Below are positions 22,172 to 32,010 of a stretch of 64,000 nucleotides of DNA, one piece after another. Made by a program: the position numbers and the translations under genes. The stretch is taken from positions 69,930,994-69,994,993 of the forward strand of contig JALGPY010000001.1 of assembly GCA_023055425.1 (NCBI GenBank). Reading direction: 5' to 3'. Each line of letters opens with the position of its first letter. Position 1 is the stretch's first letter. Under the pieces are notes generated by a model. The model was not told where the DNA came from and did not search any database. It saw nothing but the letters and a program-made list of their open reading frames with translations. The stretch comes from Linanthus parryae (lineage: Eukaryota; Streptophyta; Magnoliopsida; Ericales; Polemoniaceae).

Positions 22172-22797
22172 TGTAGATACTGCTTTCTGACATGACAGAT
22201 CTCGGCCACGTGGCGGCCATCCAGCACACCATATTGTGCTCCACACACACAGGATCACCAGCCGAGCTGATCCATGTGGGGGCTGCGAGACAGAGCCCTC
22301 GCATACCACTGCACGGGACTTGTAGGGACTTAGTGGTTTGGAGGCTAGAGTAAGCCCTGTCGCGTGCGAGCCAAGCCCGCACGCGACCTTTAGTAACTGT
22401 TTTGAGAGATTTATGGCACGAGCTCCATAAACCCGGTCAATCCGGTCAAACCCGGTCAACCTCGTAACGGTTCCGGTATTCGCGCACCACGTGCTCTAAC
22501 GGTTCCTATATACTCGGACGGACGTGCCGTTATGGTTAAGCTAATTAAGCCGCCATTAATGGGAGCATTAACCACACTACAACGGTCACGTTCTCCAGTA
22601 TATATAGACCGTCAACCTTTCCATACAAAGGAGAACACACTGCCATACGCGGAAGCTCTGCCAAACCTCTGTCTCTCTCTCAGACATTGCTACTGACTTA
22701 CTCTCTCCCTACACACACCCCTATTCTTCCTGTGCGATCCTTGATCCACTACACACGGTGCACACGGAGGTCTCCCCGCCGGAATCTCTTGTGCACA
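22172..22797 (+). repeat. Element E 5' LTR
   Basis: TGTAGATACTGC...TTGTGCACA. It contains two G-box cores CACGTG (22207-22212 and 22488-22493), three tandem CCGGTCAA words (22432-22461; each reads TTGACC on the other strand) and a TATATATAG box at 22599-22607. Confidence 0.93.
22599..22607 (+). promoter_or_regulatory. Probable TATA box of element E LTR promoter
   Basis: TATATATAG, about 200 bp before the LTR end and 240 bp before the gag ATG, a plausible place for the U3/R boundary. Repeated at 37426-37434 in the 3' LTR. Confidence 0.5.
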
Positions 22798-22800
22798 TTT

Positions 22801-22819
22801 TGGTGAACCCGACGTGAAC
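22801..22819 (+). other. Primer-binding site of element E
   Basis: TGGTGAACCCGACGTGAAC starts 3 bases after the 5' LTR. Its position and TGG start fit a tRNA primer site; I do not identify the tRNA with confidence. Confidence 0.65.
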
Positions 22820-22837
22820 TTACCAGCAAAAGCAACC

Positions 22838-25450
22838 ATGTCTCAGGAGGATGATGTCAGCAACCGTTCGCCTTCCACCGAAACTCCCTCGGGAGACGAG
22901 ACCCGCCGTACTCCGACGACTCCCGGCGAAGCACCGACGTTAGAGTCTCTGGACGCCACCGTCCAGAGTCAGGCGAAAGCTCTCAAATCCCAATCTGCGC
23001 AGCTAGAACAAATCTTGGCTGTTCTAGGCACCCTCGCGCCGAATCCTCCACCGGCTGCCGCTATCCCTCAAGGAGGAGGAACCCCTACCGCTCCAGGATT
23101 GGGAGTGCCATCCACACCTCCCAACCCTCATCTGCAGACTCCGCCGTCGGCTGCGCAACTGCCTTCGGTTCAAGGATCAACGGCACAGATGCTTCCTCCT
23201 GCTGCTCACGCTCCTCAGCCCTCGGCTTTGGCGTCTAATCCAACTCTGCAGTACCCTTTGCCTCCCCCAACGATGATCTGGGGAAACGCGGGTACTCAGT
23301 ATGCTCCCAATCCTCCAGCGGCATATGTGTCGCCACCGCCCACGGTGACCCCTCCAGCAACTACCGAGGGTAGCATTCCAGAGTGCATGACGTCTTTACA
23401 AAAGCGCGTGGACACCATCCTGGCTCATCAGTCATTCGCGGATACTATTATCCCGAAGCTAGACAATGATCCACCTATTCCACGAGAGATCTATCTCATG
23501 CCTAACCCGGCGGGGTACAAGGCTCCCAAATGGGATAAGTTCGAGGACGTCAATGAAAACGCTCATGAGCATGTCATGCGTTTCATCGACGTCATGGGTC
23601 CGTTCGGAGCCGATCCCAAACTACTGATGCGGGAGTTCCCAAAATCTCTTGGGAACGTAGCATACAAATGGTACCGGACATTGGAGGCCGGATCCGTGAA
23701 GACTTGGGACGACATGGTCCAAAAGTTCTATACCAAGTTCTTTCAAATGGAGGAGAAGGTGACGATGATCCATCTCTCGCGGATGTACCAGAAACGCGAG
23801 GAGGATGGGATCACCTTCATCAAGAAATTCCGGGCGAAATATTTGGAGTGCAAAGATCCAATGCTCGAAAGCCGGCTCGTGGAGATATGCCTACAGTGCA
23901 TGCGAGATGAATACAAAGGTATGCTCATCAATTTGCAAACACCTACGTTTTCAAAACTAATCGAATGCACGAAGAACATCGAGCCCATAGTCGAGAGACA
24001 GAAAAAGAAGAACGCTTCAGAGCGACCTGCGAGCGGCACCACTTACAAGATCGGAAGGTTCAGCTACAAGCGGGGACGCGAAGCCGAAGTCAACACAGTT
24101 TCGCCCCAGAAGCAAGCGAAGGTTGTGAACTTCGATGTACCGCCTCTGCCATGCTCGGTAGAGGAAGCGAGTGATCTCTGCAAACAGTGGCGCAAGGACA
24201 GCGTTCTGCCACCACTCGAGAAAATACCCTCCAAAGAGATGGTGAGGGACCCTAAGTGGTGCGAGTACCACGGTAAGATCATGCATCCCACCGCCGAGTG
24301 CAAGAAACTCAGGTTCGCGTTCGATCAGAAGATGAAGAACGGCGAGCTAATCGTCAGCGACAACAGGAAAGACGTGCGCAACAACCCACTTCCTGCCCAT
24401 ACAGAGTCAGGCTCGAAAGGCAAAGAGGTCGCCATGATCTCGATCGTAGACCTGGAGGAGGTCGCAGAGGATGGTCTACCCATCATTGCTGAGGTCCATC
24501 AAGACGAAGATTATAGCATGGACACGGAAGATGAACGTGCCGACCGCATGAAAGGGTCGCACGGCTTCAACAAATTCTTCGACGAGATGAATTTCTCCGA
24601 GAGGTGCCGGACTGATATGACAAAAGCAATCTTAAGGATAGCGGAGGACTACGAGGAGGACCTCGTGGTCTCCAACGGGAAAGTCATCAGGGCGTCTCGT
24701 TCCACAGAAAAGATCATGACCTTTTCTGCCAACGACAAGAAGACAGATGCGAGTCACCAGAGGCCTCTGTACGTGACCGCCATCATCAATGGCGTCGAAT
24801 TCAAGCGAGCATTCGTTGACGGAGGAGCAACGGTTAATGTTGTTCCCCTCCACGCACTGAAGCTAGCAGGGATCCCCGAGCATAAGGTAGTCAAACGTCC
24901 ATCTCCACTGGTGGGATTCGGAAGCGACTCTAGAATGACGATCGGATGGATCCGCCTGGGCGTCCAGATTGGAAAGATCAAATGCTCGGCGAAGTTCTAT
25001 GTCATAGACGCGAACACCACATACCACATGATCATAGGTCGAGCCTGGATTCATCGCTTCGATGCAGTCCCTTCGACGGCTCACCAGGCTATGAAAGCCA
25101 TCTCGAACGACAGAATTGTCGAGATACCGGCTTCGATTAACCCGTTCAACTTGGACGAAGCACATCTTAGCGAGGCGGTGTGGTTCACCGAGATGGCGGA
25201 CGAGCAAACACCCGGGCCTTTTAACCCTACTCCTTTACCTCTCTGGGAGGACATCAAGGACCAGTCACCTGCGGGCGTGATGGTGACGAGGGAAGATGCC
25301 AAGGAAAAGCCGCCTGCACGCGAAGAGGCGCCACGTATCGCATATCATAGAAAGAATGTGTACACCTTGAAGAGGATCGCGAAGCATGACCCCGAGGGCA
25401 AGGAGATAGAGAGCTTCTACGCCAATGGGAAGAAATGCTATCGCATATGA
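22838..25450 (+). CDS. gag-pro: Gag-protease polyprotein of Tat element E
   Basis: About 870 aa. The first ATG (22838, context ACCATGT) is chosen; the frame upstream starts only at a GTG inside the primer site. Residues 1-190 are low complexity, rich in P, A, Q and T. At ~210-390 is a Retrotrans_gag capsid domain (PKWDKFEDVNEN, WYRTLEAGSVKTWDDMVQKF). At ~480 is a C/H cluster (CEYHGKIMHPTAEC) in place of a classical CCHC knuckle. At ~650-760 is a retropepsin-like domain with the catalytic FVDGGATVN (DGG instead of DSG/DTG, as in other Tat proteases) and IIGRAWI. It makes capsid and processes the polyproteins in the cytoplasmic virus-like particle. Intact. It ends in UGA, 12 nt before the pol ATG and in the same frame. 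Confidence 0.9.
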   Translation: MSQEDDVSNRSPSTETPSGDETRRTPTTPGEAPTLESLDATVQSQAKALKSQSAQLEQILAVLGTLAPNPPPAAAIPQGGGTPTAPGLGVPSTPPNPHLQTPPSAAQLPSVQGSTAQMLPPAAHAPQPSALASNPTLQYPLPPPTMIWGNAGTQYAPNPPAAYVSPPPTVTPPATTEGSIPECMTSLQKRVDTILAHQSFADTIIPKLDNDPPIPREIYLMPNPAGYKAPKWDKFEDVNENAHEHVMRFIDVMGPFGADPKLLMREFPKSLGNVAYKWYRTLEAGSVKTWDDMVQKFYTKFFQMEEKVTMIHLSRMYQKREEDGITFIKKFRAKYLECKDPMLESRLVEICLQCMRDEYKGMLINLQTPTFSKLIECTKNIEPIVERQKKKNASERPASGTTYKIGRFSYKRGREAEVNTVSPQKQAKVVNFDVPPLPCSVEEASDLCKQWRKDSVLPPLEKIPSKEMVRDPKWCEYHGKIMHPTAECKKLRFAFDQKMKNGELIVSDNRKDVRNNPLPAHTESGSKGKEVAMISIVDLEEVAEDGLPIIAEVHQDEDYSMDTEDERADRMKGSHGFNKFFDEMNFSERCRTDMTKAILRIAEDYEEDLVVSNGKVIRASRSTEKIMTFSANDKKTDASHQRPLYVTAIINGVEFKRAFVDGGATVNVVPLHALKLAGIPEHKVVKRPSPLVGFGSDSRMTIGWIRLGVQIGKIKCSAKFYVIDANTTYHMIIGRAWIHRFDAVPSTAHQAMKAISNDRIVEIPASINPFNLDEAHLSEAVWFTEMADEQTPGPFNPTPLPLWEDIKDQSPAGVMVTREDAKEKPPAREEAPRIAYHRKNVYTLKRIAKHDPEGKEIESFYANGKKCYRI

Positions 25451-25462
25451 AGGTGCGCGGGG

Positions 25463-28400
25463 ATGTCCTCACACGGGCATGGGGATGTCCCTGGGCAAAT
25501 CAATCAAATCGAGCAAGTCGCGCTAACGGAAGAGCCAACACAAGGCACTCCAGACGAGAAACTCAAAGAAGCGCCTGAATGCATGGAAGACAGGCCAAGA
25601 CCGCAAAAGCAAGAACTAAAGGAAGTATTCCTCAGCCCGAACGAGGAAAAGAAAAGGCCGGTCTTCTTGAGCGCGGACCTCATAAGCGAAGAGGAACAAG
25701 GACTACTGCAGCTCCTGACTGAGTACAAGGACGTGTTCGCATGGGAATATGATGAGATGCCAGGTCTGGATACAAGCATCACCATGCACCGTTTAGACAT
25801 CATCCCAGGGTCTAAACCGGTCAAGCAAAGCACCAGAAGCTTCAGGCCAGAACTCAACGTGAAGATCAAACAGGAGATCGTCAAACTCCTAAATGCCAAA
25901 TTCATAGAGCCAAATCATCATCCCACATGGCTGGCCAACATCGTGCCGGTGGTGAAGAAGAACGGACAGCTTCGCATCTGCGTGGACTTCCGAGATCTCA
26001 ATCGCTTCTGCCCTAAGGACGATTTCCCACTGCCCAGCATCGATTTGCTTATCGATTCAACAGCAGGCCATCGCATGTTCAGTTTCATGGACGGTTTCAG
26101 CGGATACAATCAAATCAAGATGGATCCCGATGATGCGCGGAAAACTGCATTCATCACTCCTGTGGGGGTATTCAACTACACGGTGATGCCGTTCGGTCTT
26201 AAGAACGCGGGCGCAACCTATCAGCGGGCCATGATGGCTCTATTCCACGACATGATGCACAAAGAGGTGGAATTTTATGTGGATGACCTGGTGGTCAAAT
26301 CCAAGCACGAAGCGGATCACCTTGCAGACCTGCGAAAGGTGTTCAACAGATGCAGGAGCTTTCAACTGAAAATGAACCCCATGAAATGCGCGTTCGGCGT
26401 GACCTCGGGGAAGTTCTGGGGATGTGTAGTCCATCGCCAGGGGATCGAGCCTGACCCTGCGAAAGTGTCGGCCATCACCAGCATGACGCCTCCCCACAAT
26501 CAAAGTACCTTGAAGACGTTCTTGGGAAAGCTGTCGTATCTGCGGAGATTCATTCCAGCAATTGCAGAAATCACATGCTGTTTCAGCACTCTTCTTAAGA
26601 AGGACGCCGCATACAACTGGGCTCCGGACCATGAGGCCGCATTCGAAAAGCTAAAAGAACTACTCACATCCTCAAAGATAATGATCGCGCCTCAATTGGG
26701 ATCACCGCTTCTGCTATATCTCACATCAACAAGGAGATCTATAGGAGCACTCTTGGCTCAGGAGTACGAAGGTCAAGAGAGGCCCATCTACTATATCTCT
26801 CGCATTGTGCAGCCTGCTGAATCAAGGTACACAGACATCGAACGTCATTGCCTTGCTTTATTCTTTGTGATAGAAAAGTTGAGACACTATTTCGCGTCGC
26901 ACAAAGTAGTGGTGGTCACCAAGAGCGACCCCATAAGATATTTACTTACTCACACTACCCCGGGTGGAAGACTGGCGAAATGGTACATGACCATCTCTCA
27001 ATACGATATCACATGCGTGAAACCAAGAGCGATCAAGTCGCAGGCGGTAGCGGATCTACTGGCACAGTTTCCCGACAGCAGCCATGAACCTGTGATCGAA
27101 GAAGAGCTCGAAGGCCCTGAAATCTACGCAATCGACGTGCCCTATTGGACCCTGCACTTCGACGGTTCGTCAACCAGGAAGGGCGGAGGCATTGGGATAG
27201 TCTTGACAAAACCAGATGGGGAAGTCATACAGATGTCCGCAAAGCTCAACTTCGCAGTCACAAACAACGAAGCGGAATACGAGGCTCTTATCGCGGGGCT
27301 CCGTGCGGCAAAAGCCTTAGAAGTGAGCAACTTAACAGTCATGGGAGATTCCAAGCTGATTGTTAAGCAAGCCTCGGGCGAATATGGTTTGAAGGAGATT
27401 AACCTCCTGTCTTATCGTACTCTAGTACAGAAACTGATGCAACAATTCTGCGATGTGAAGTACGAGCACAAGCCTCGAGCAGACAACAGGCACGCAGACG
27501 CCTTAGCAACTCTGGGATCTAAGGTCAGCATAGACAAGTGCCCTGCAAGGATTTCCATCGAGGTGCGAACTTCGTCAGCATTAGCAGAAGGTGTGTGCGA
27601 CGACGAACACATGGATGATGCAGACTGGCGGAAAGCAATCCTGCAAGCCATTACGAAAGGCACCAGCAGCGAAAGCTGGGCACTCACAAAAGGATACTGC
27701 ATCCACGACAACACCCTTTACTACAAGGGTCCTGGAGGAATACTCATGCGGTGTGTCTCCGAGCAAGAGGGACAACAGCTGTTAGAAAAGATTCACCAAC
27801 ACGCTTGCGGAGAAAGCGAGGTGTCAATCTACAGAAAGGCTCAGAGATATGGCATTCATTGGCCAGGCATGTCAACAGCCGCAGCCCTGATACAAGGGAA
27901 GTGCGAAAGTTGCGCGCTCATCAAAGACTCTCTACTCGTCGCCCTAACCGATGACGACACGGACTGGAGGAAGCCACTGTTCGATTTCCTCACCCACGGC
28001 ACCACGCCCGAGTCAAGAAAAGAGGCCGAAAAATTGAAAAGGAAAGCGTCTCGATACGTGGTACAGGAAAACCTGCTTTGGCGAAGAGGTCACGAGGGCA
28101 ACTTGCTGCGATGCCTAGACGGCGGAGAAGCACAAGAAGTCATGGACCTTTCTCATCAGGTGGAGCATCAAGGAGGTGCAAAATTATGCAGACAGCTCCT
28201 CTCAATTGGATACTTCTGGCCCACCATGGAAGTCGATTGCCGCACCAAAGTGCGACGCTGCCAAGAATGCCAATTCAAAGGGAACCTAGTGCATGCTCCC
28301 GCCGTGGACTTACATGCATTAGGGACGCCATGGCCATTTCACACATGGGCTCTGGACTTCATCGGTCCCATCCGACCAACGTCGCATGGGAACCACTTCA

Positions 28401-29188
28401 TTCTCACCGCAACCGAGCTGTTCACTAAGTGGGTGGAAGCAATACCACTAAAGACGGCAAATGCGCTGGCTGTGGTCAATTTCATTCAGGAAAGCATCAT
28501 ATGCAGGTTCGGAATCCCAAACACCATTCTTTCAGATAACGGTACTCCTTTTGTTAATCGCCAGGTAGCTGCGAAATTAGCGGAGTACAACATCAGGCAG
28601 ATATGTTCTACCCCTTACTACCCAAAGGGAAACGGACAGGCCGAAGCGACTAACAAGACGCTGTTGAGAATATTGAGCAAAATGGTCGCAGACGATCACA
28701 AGAAGTGGGCCGACTCTCTAAGCATAGCTCTGTGGGCCTACAGAACTTCTCCAAGGACACCCACAGGGGCCTCGCCATTTCTGCTATGTTATGGGGCCGA
28801 AGCTGTGGTACCTGCGGAGGTCAGAGTCAACTCGGCAAGGCTGGCCTTCCATGCACTCTATGAAAATCAACGCGATCATGACTTAATCTTGCTGGAAGAA
28901 AAGCGAGAACAAGCCAAAAGGACTAACAAGCGGTACCAGGAAAGAATCGCTCGCGCCTACAACAAGACAGTCCAGCGAAGGGATTTCGCAGTCGGAGATC
29001 TGGTCTTGCGCGCATCCGACCACTGCATGCGAGAAACAACTCACCCAAAGTTCGCAGCTAATTGGGAAGGACCCTTCGAAGTCACAGAAGTCTTCGATAG
29101 TGGTTACTGCAGCATACGAAGGTTGCACGGTACAGCCTCAACCCCCAGTTCAATCAATATGCGCTGGATCAAGAAGTACTATCCCTGA
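25463..29188 (+). CDS. pol: Pol polyprotein of Tat element E: RT, dual RNase H, integrase
   Basis: 1,241 aa, intact. RT at ~120-310 has LRICVDFRDLNRFCPKDDFPLP, FMDGFSGYNQI and the catalytic FYVDDLVVKSK (~271). The first RNase H (~410-530) has LTS where the first catalytic Asp is expected, so it is probably inactive. A second RNase H (~562-690) keeps LHFDGSS, NNEAEYEALIAGL, MGDSKLI and DNRHADALA, the extra domain that defines Tat. Two H2C2-like modules follow (~730-830 and ~840-940); the second (HQVEHQGG..CQEC) looks complete. The integrase core at ~955-1065 has WALDFIGP, LSDNGTPF and GNGQAEATNK for D, D and E. It converts RNA to cDNA and inserts it in the nucleus. Same frame as gag-pro, with one UGA between. 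Confidence 0.93.
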   Translation: MSSHGHGDVPGQINQIEQVALTEEPTQGTPDEKLKEAPECMEDRPRPQKQELKEVFLSPNEEKKRPVFLSADLISEEEQGLLQLLTEYKDVFAWEYDEMPGLDTSITMHRLDIIPGSKPVKQSTRSFRPELNVKIKQEIVKLLNAKFIEPNHHPTWLANIVPVVKKNGQLRICVDFRDLNRFCPKDDFPLPSIDLLIDSTAGHRMFSFMDGFSGYNQIKMDPDDARKTAFITPVGVFNYTVMPFGLKNAGATYQRAMMALFHDMMHKEVEFYVDDLVVKSKHEADHLADLRKVFNRCRSFQLKMNPMKCAFGVTSGKFWGCVVHRQGIEPDPAKVSAITSMTPPHNQSTLKTFLGKLSYLRRFIPAIAEITCCFSTLLKKDAAYNWAPDHEAAFEKLKELLTSSKIMIAPQLGSPLLLYLTSTRRSIGALLAQEYEGQERPIYYISRIVQPAESRYTDIERHCLALFFVIEKLRHYFASHKVVVVTKSDPIRYLLTHTTPGGRLAKWYMTISQYDITCVKPRAIKSQAVADLLAQFPDSSHEPVIEEELEGPEIYAIDVPYWTLHFDGSSTRKGGGIGIVLTKPDGEVIQMSAKLNFAVTNNEAEYEALIAGLRAAKALEVSNLTVMGDSKLIVKQASGEYGLKEINLLSYRTLVQKLMQQFCDVKYEHKPRADNRHADALATLGSKVSIDKCPARISIEVRTSSALAEGVCDDEHMDDADWRKAILQAITKGTSSESWALTKGYCIHDNTLYYKGPGGILMRCVSEQEGQQLLEKIHQHACGESEVSIYRKAQRYGIHWPGMSTAAALIQGKCESCALIKDSLLVALTDDDTDWRKPLFDFLTHGTTPESRKEAEKLKRKASRYVVQENLLWRRGHEGNLLRCLDGGEAQEVMDLSHQVEHQGGAKLCRQLLSIGYFWPTMEVDCRTKVRRCQECQFKGNLVHAPAVDLHALGTPWPFHTWALDFIGPIRPTSHGNHFILTATELFTKWVEAIPLKTANALAVVNFIQESIICRFGIPNTILSDNGTPFVNRQVAAKLAEYNIRQICSTPYYPKGNGQAEATNKTLLRILSKMVADDHKKWADSLSIALWAYRTSPRTPTGASPFLLCYGAEAVVPAEVRVNSARLAFHALYENQRDHDLILLEEKREQAKRTNKRYQERIARAYNKTVQRRDFAVGDLVLRASDHCMRETTHPKFAANWEGPFEVTEVFDSGYCSIRRLHGTASTPSSINMRWIKKYYP

Positions 29189-29426
29189 CTTCTCTCATTT
29201 CATACGTTTTATGATAACGTGTTTAATGTCTCATGTGGCTATGATTTACGCAACCTCCTCTCCCATATGAGAGGATTGTAATCCCATCTCTCCCATATGA
29301 GAGCATTATAATAAAAGAATTCTCCCAAATGAGAAGTTCATATTTCTAGCTGTTTATGTTGCTCTAGTTAATTCGCTATTACTGTTGACAATGGTTTATG
29401 CGCTGCAACAGCAATTTATACAAACT
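29189..29426 (+). other. Short CTCTCCCATATGAGAG repeats after pol
   Basis: Non-coding. Two copies of CTCTCCCATATGAGAG (around 29260 and 29300) and one variant (TTCTCCCAAATGAGAAG, ~29320), each an inverted repeat. Confidence 0.7.
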
Positions 29427-30562
29427 ATGATCTTAATTGATCATCTAAGCCTATCTCTAACGATAGCAGCCAATGCAAATGCGATCTTAAGTGATCATCT
29501 AAGCCTATCTCTAACGATAGCAACCAATGCAAATGCGATCTTAAGTGATCATCTAAGCCTATCTCTAACGATAGCAGCCAATGCAAATACGATCTTAAGT
29601 GATCATCTAAGCCTATCTCTAACGATAGCAGCCAACACAAATGCGATCTTAAGTGATCATCTAAGCCTATCTCTAACGATAGCAGCCAGTGCAAATACGA
29701 TCTTAAGTGATCATCTAAGCCTATCTCTAACGATAGCAGCCAACACAAATGCGATCTTAGGTGATCATTCAAGCCTATCTCTCACGATAGCAGCCAATGC
29801 AAATGCGATCTTAATTGATCATGTAAAGCCTATCCCTTATGATAGCAGCCAACACAAATGCGATCTTAAGTGATCATTCAAGCCTATCTCTCACGATAGC
29901 AGCCAATGCAAATGCAATCTTAATTGGTCATGTAAAGCCTATCTCTTACGATAGCAGCCAACACAAATGCGATCTTAATTGATCATCTAAAGCCTATCCC
30001 TTACGATAGCAGCCAAGCGCAAATGCGATCGTAATTGATCATGTAAAGCCTATCCCTGACGATAGCAGCTAAACGCAAATGCGATTTTAATTAATCATCT
30101 AAAGCCTATCTCACACGATAGAAACCAATTCAGATGCGATCTTGATTGATCTTGTAAAGCCTATCCCTTACGATAGCAGCGAAACGCAAATGCGATCTCG
30201 ATCGATCATCTAAGTCTATCTCTCAAGATAGCAGTCTATACAAGTGCGATCTCAAGCCTATCTGTTACGATAGCGACTCATACATAAAACAATTTTACCT
30301 GAGCTTCTCAAGCCTATCTGTTACGATAGCAACTTATATGCAAAGTGATTTTTTGTTGATCACAAAAGCCTCTGTTATGATGGCAACGCATGCGCAAGAT
30401 GATCTCACTGGATCTTCTAAAAGTCTATCTGTTGCGATAGCAATTTATGCGAGAAACGATCTCAAGCAGTTCGCTCATAAAGCCTATCTTTTGTGATAGC
30501 AGTTCGCATCACTTAATGATCTTAATTGATCTGCTAAAGACTATCTGTTACGATAGCAATGT
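29427..30562 (+). repeat. 54-bp tandem array in 3' region of element E
   Basis: About 21 units. The first six have an exact 54-bp period (starts at 29439, 29493, 29547 and so on), and later units drift to 42-60 bp. Each unit contains CTATC-N6-GATAG; 20 of 21 units keep both arms while the six-base loop varies (TCTAAC, CCTTAC, TGTTAC, TCTCAA and others). Because 54 is a multiple of 3, long frames open on both strands across the array; I do not treat them as genes. Tat elements are known for tandem repeats in this position and can seed satellite DNA. Confidence 0.93.
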
Positions 30563-32010
30563 TGTAAACATAATCTTAAATAGTTTACAATGGCCAATTG
30601 CAAGCCCATCCGCCGAGATGGCACAGCTGCGAAGATACGATCTCGAACGATCTAGCAAAACACTCGCGAATCAATATATCGCAGATACGAAACAATTACA
30701 TAGCATTATGCAAGGCGAAATGTGCCGAAACGCATGCGAAATTGTATTTGTTGTAAAGAGACAGCAGATAATACAGAAAACTATTTATCATTACGAGTCA
30801 AATGACTTACAATTTATCTGTCTAGATAGCAGCTTACAAACGAAAAGCTCGAATCTAACTACGCAGCCAACATGGCTTACAATACATTCGAAAGGTGACT
30901 GGTAAGCCAGCAGAGACGCAGTACGGAAACCCGGACTGCAAAGGATGAACCCACCGGTTTCAAAAACCGGCTACGCAAAGCCCAGATCTGCGGGTGAACA
31001 TCTGTAGCAGAGGGGATCTTACTCTAAGAGAGCCACATGAAGCCATACGCTCGAGATCCCGCTATCCGACAAGACCGTTGTCAGATATGCACCCCATAAC
31101 ATTTGCCCAAGGAGCCACCGGTTCCGGCGATCCACAGGCAAGCAGAAGCTCCAGAGGGCAAGGGCTCCTTGTAGACGGGGATGAACGCGACGGTTCGTCA
31201 CCCCGGGCTCACAAACGTGAAAGTGACGGATTCTTCTTCGGAGATGCTGAAGAAGAATTCCGCCGTTCATTACGAGGCGGTAGCACGGTCACTTCGGCGC
31301 TGCACCTCGCCACGAGGCGGCCGGAAACATGACCTGCACACATAATACACGAAGAAACTTCTTCGAATACGCATGAGATATTATCTGCATCTTCTTTATG
31401 ATGGTTATAAAGAGCAATAAGCCTCATAAAGTGGATCTTGGAAACTATTTCTATAGCACAAAGCGCAAACTCAGGATTCAAAGCTTGAAGTTGCCATGAA
31501 TCAACGAAAAACAAGCGTTGAAGCCAGCAGTCGTAAGGACTCACGGCAAAGCACATGTTTGGGATGAAGAACCCAAATAGCAAAGACGGGGTTTATATAG
31601 ACCCTGTACAGACTCTTCGGTTGCCTAAGATGAGTCAGCAAAATTCAAAAAGAGGGTAAGTTCAATCACTTACGCCTTGAAAAGCGGTAACAATCAATTA
31701 CCCTACTAAAGGCTACGCCGATTCAGTTGCGTATCCTAATAAATGACGGATAGTCATGATTCGGATGGACTTCCCAACGGAAGCGTGCTTATCTGCCGAT
31801 AAATTAGCGCGAAAATCAAGCAAAGAATCAATTGCTGATGTCATAATTGGATATGCACAGAAATGTCCAATCAAATCCCGAAAAAGGGGCAAAACGGGCA
31901 AATTCATTGTTCGTTGTTAAAAAAAAAAGGGGGGAGAAACCATAGCAACATTACATTAATGTTCAAAATGTTACATTAATGTTTCAGCTATTTTTGCAAG
32001 ATTCGAAAAA
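30563..32010 (+). other. Non-coding region between array and antisense gene
   Basis: No gene supported; short frames on both strands lack recognisable features. It includes a CCGGTTT/AAACCGG hairpin at 30954-30970 and a plus-strand A(n)GGGGGGAGAAA tract at 31918-31939. The 3' end of the antisense gene's transcript should lie here. Two ACATTAATGT palindromes occur at about 31955 and 31973. Confidence 0.6.

Noticed and set aside
22112..22459. Frames repeated at 22112-22459 and 36681-37286
   Set aside because: They are the same antisense reading of the two copies of the Tat LTR.
29385..29873. 162-codon plus-strand frame and 115-codon minus-strand frame across the 54-bp array
   Set aside because: Both exist only because the unit length is a multiple of three and lacks stops; the 18-residue repeat has no family resemblance and the array decays downstream.
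29427..30562. CRISPR-like array
   Set aside because: Unit spacing, plant retrotransposon context and lack of unique spacers fit a 3'-region tandem repeat of a Tat element.
31209..31583. 124-codon minus-strand frame as a sixth exon of the antisense gene
   Set aside because: The antisense gene already ends at a stop at 32011 and no GT-AG join leading into this frame was evident.
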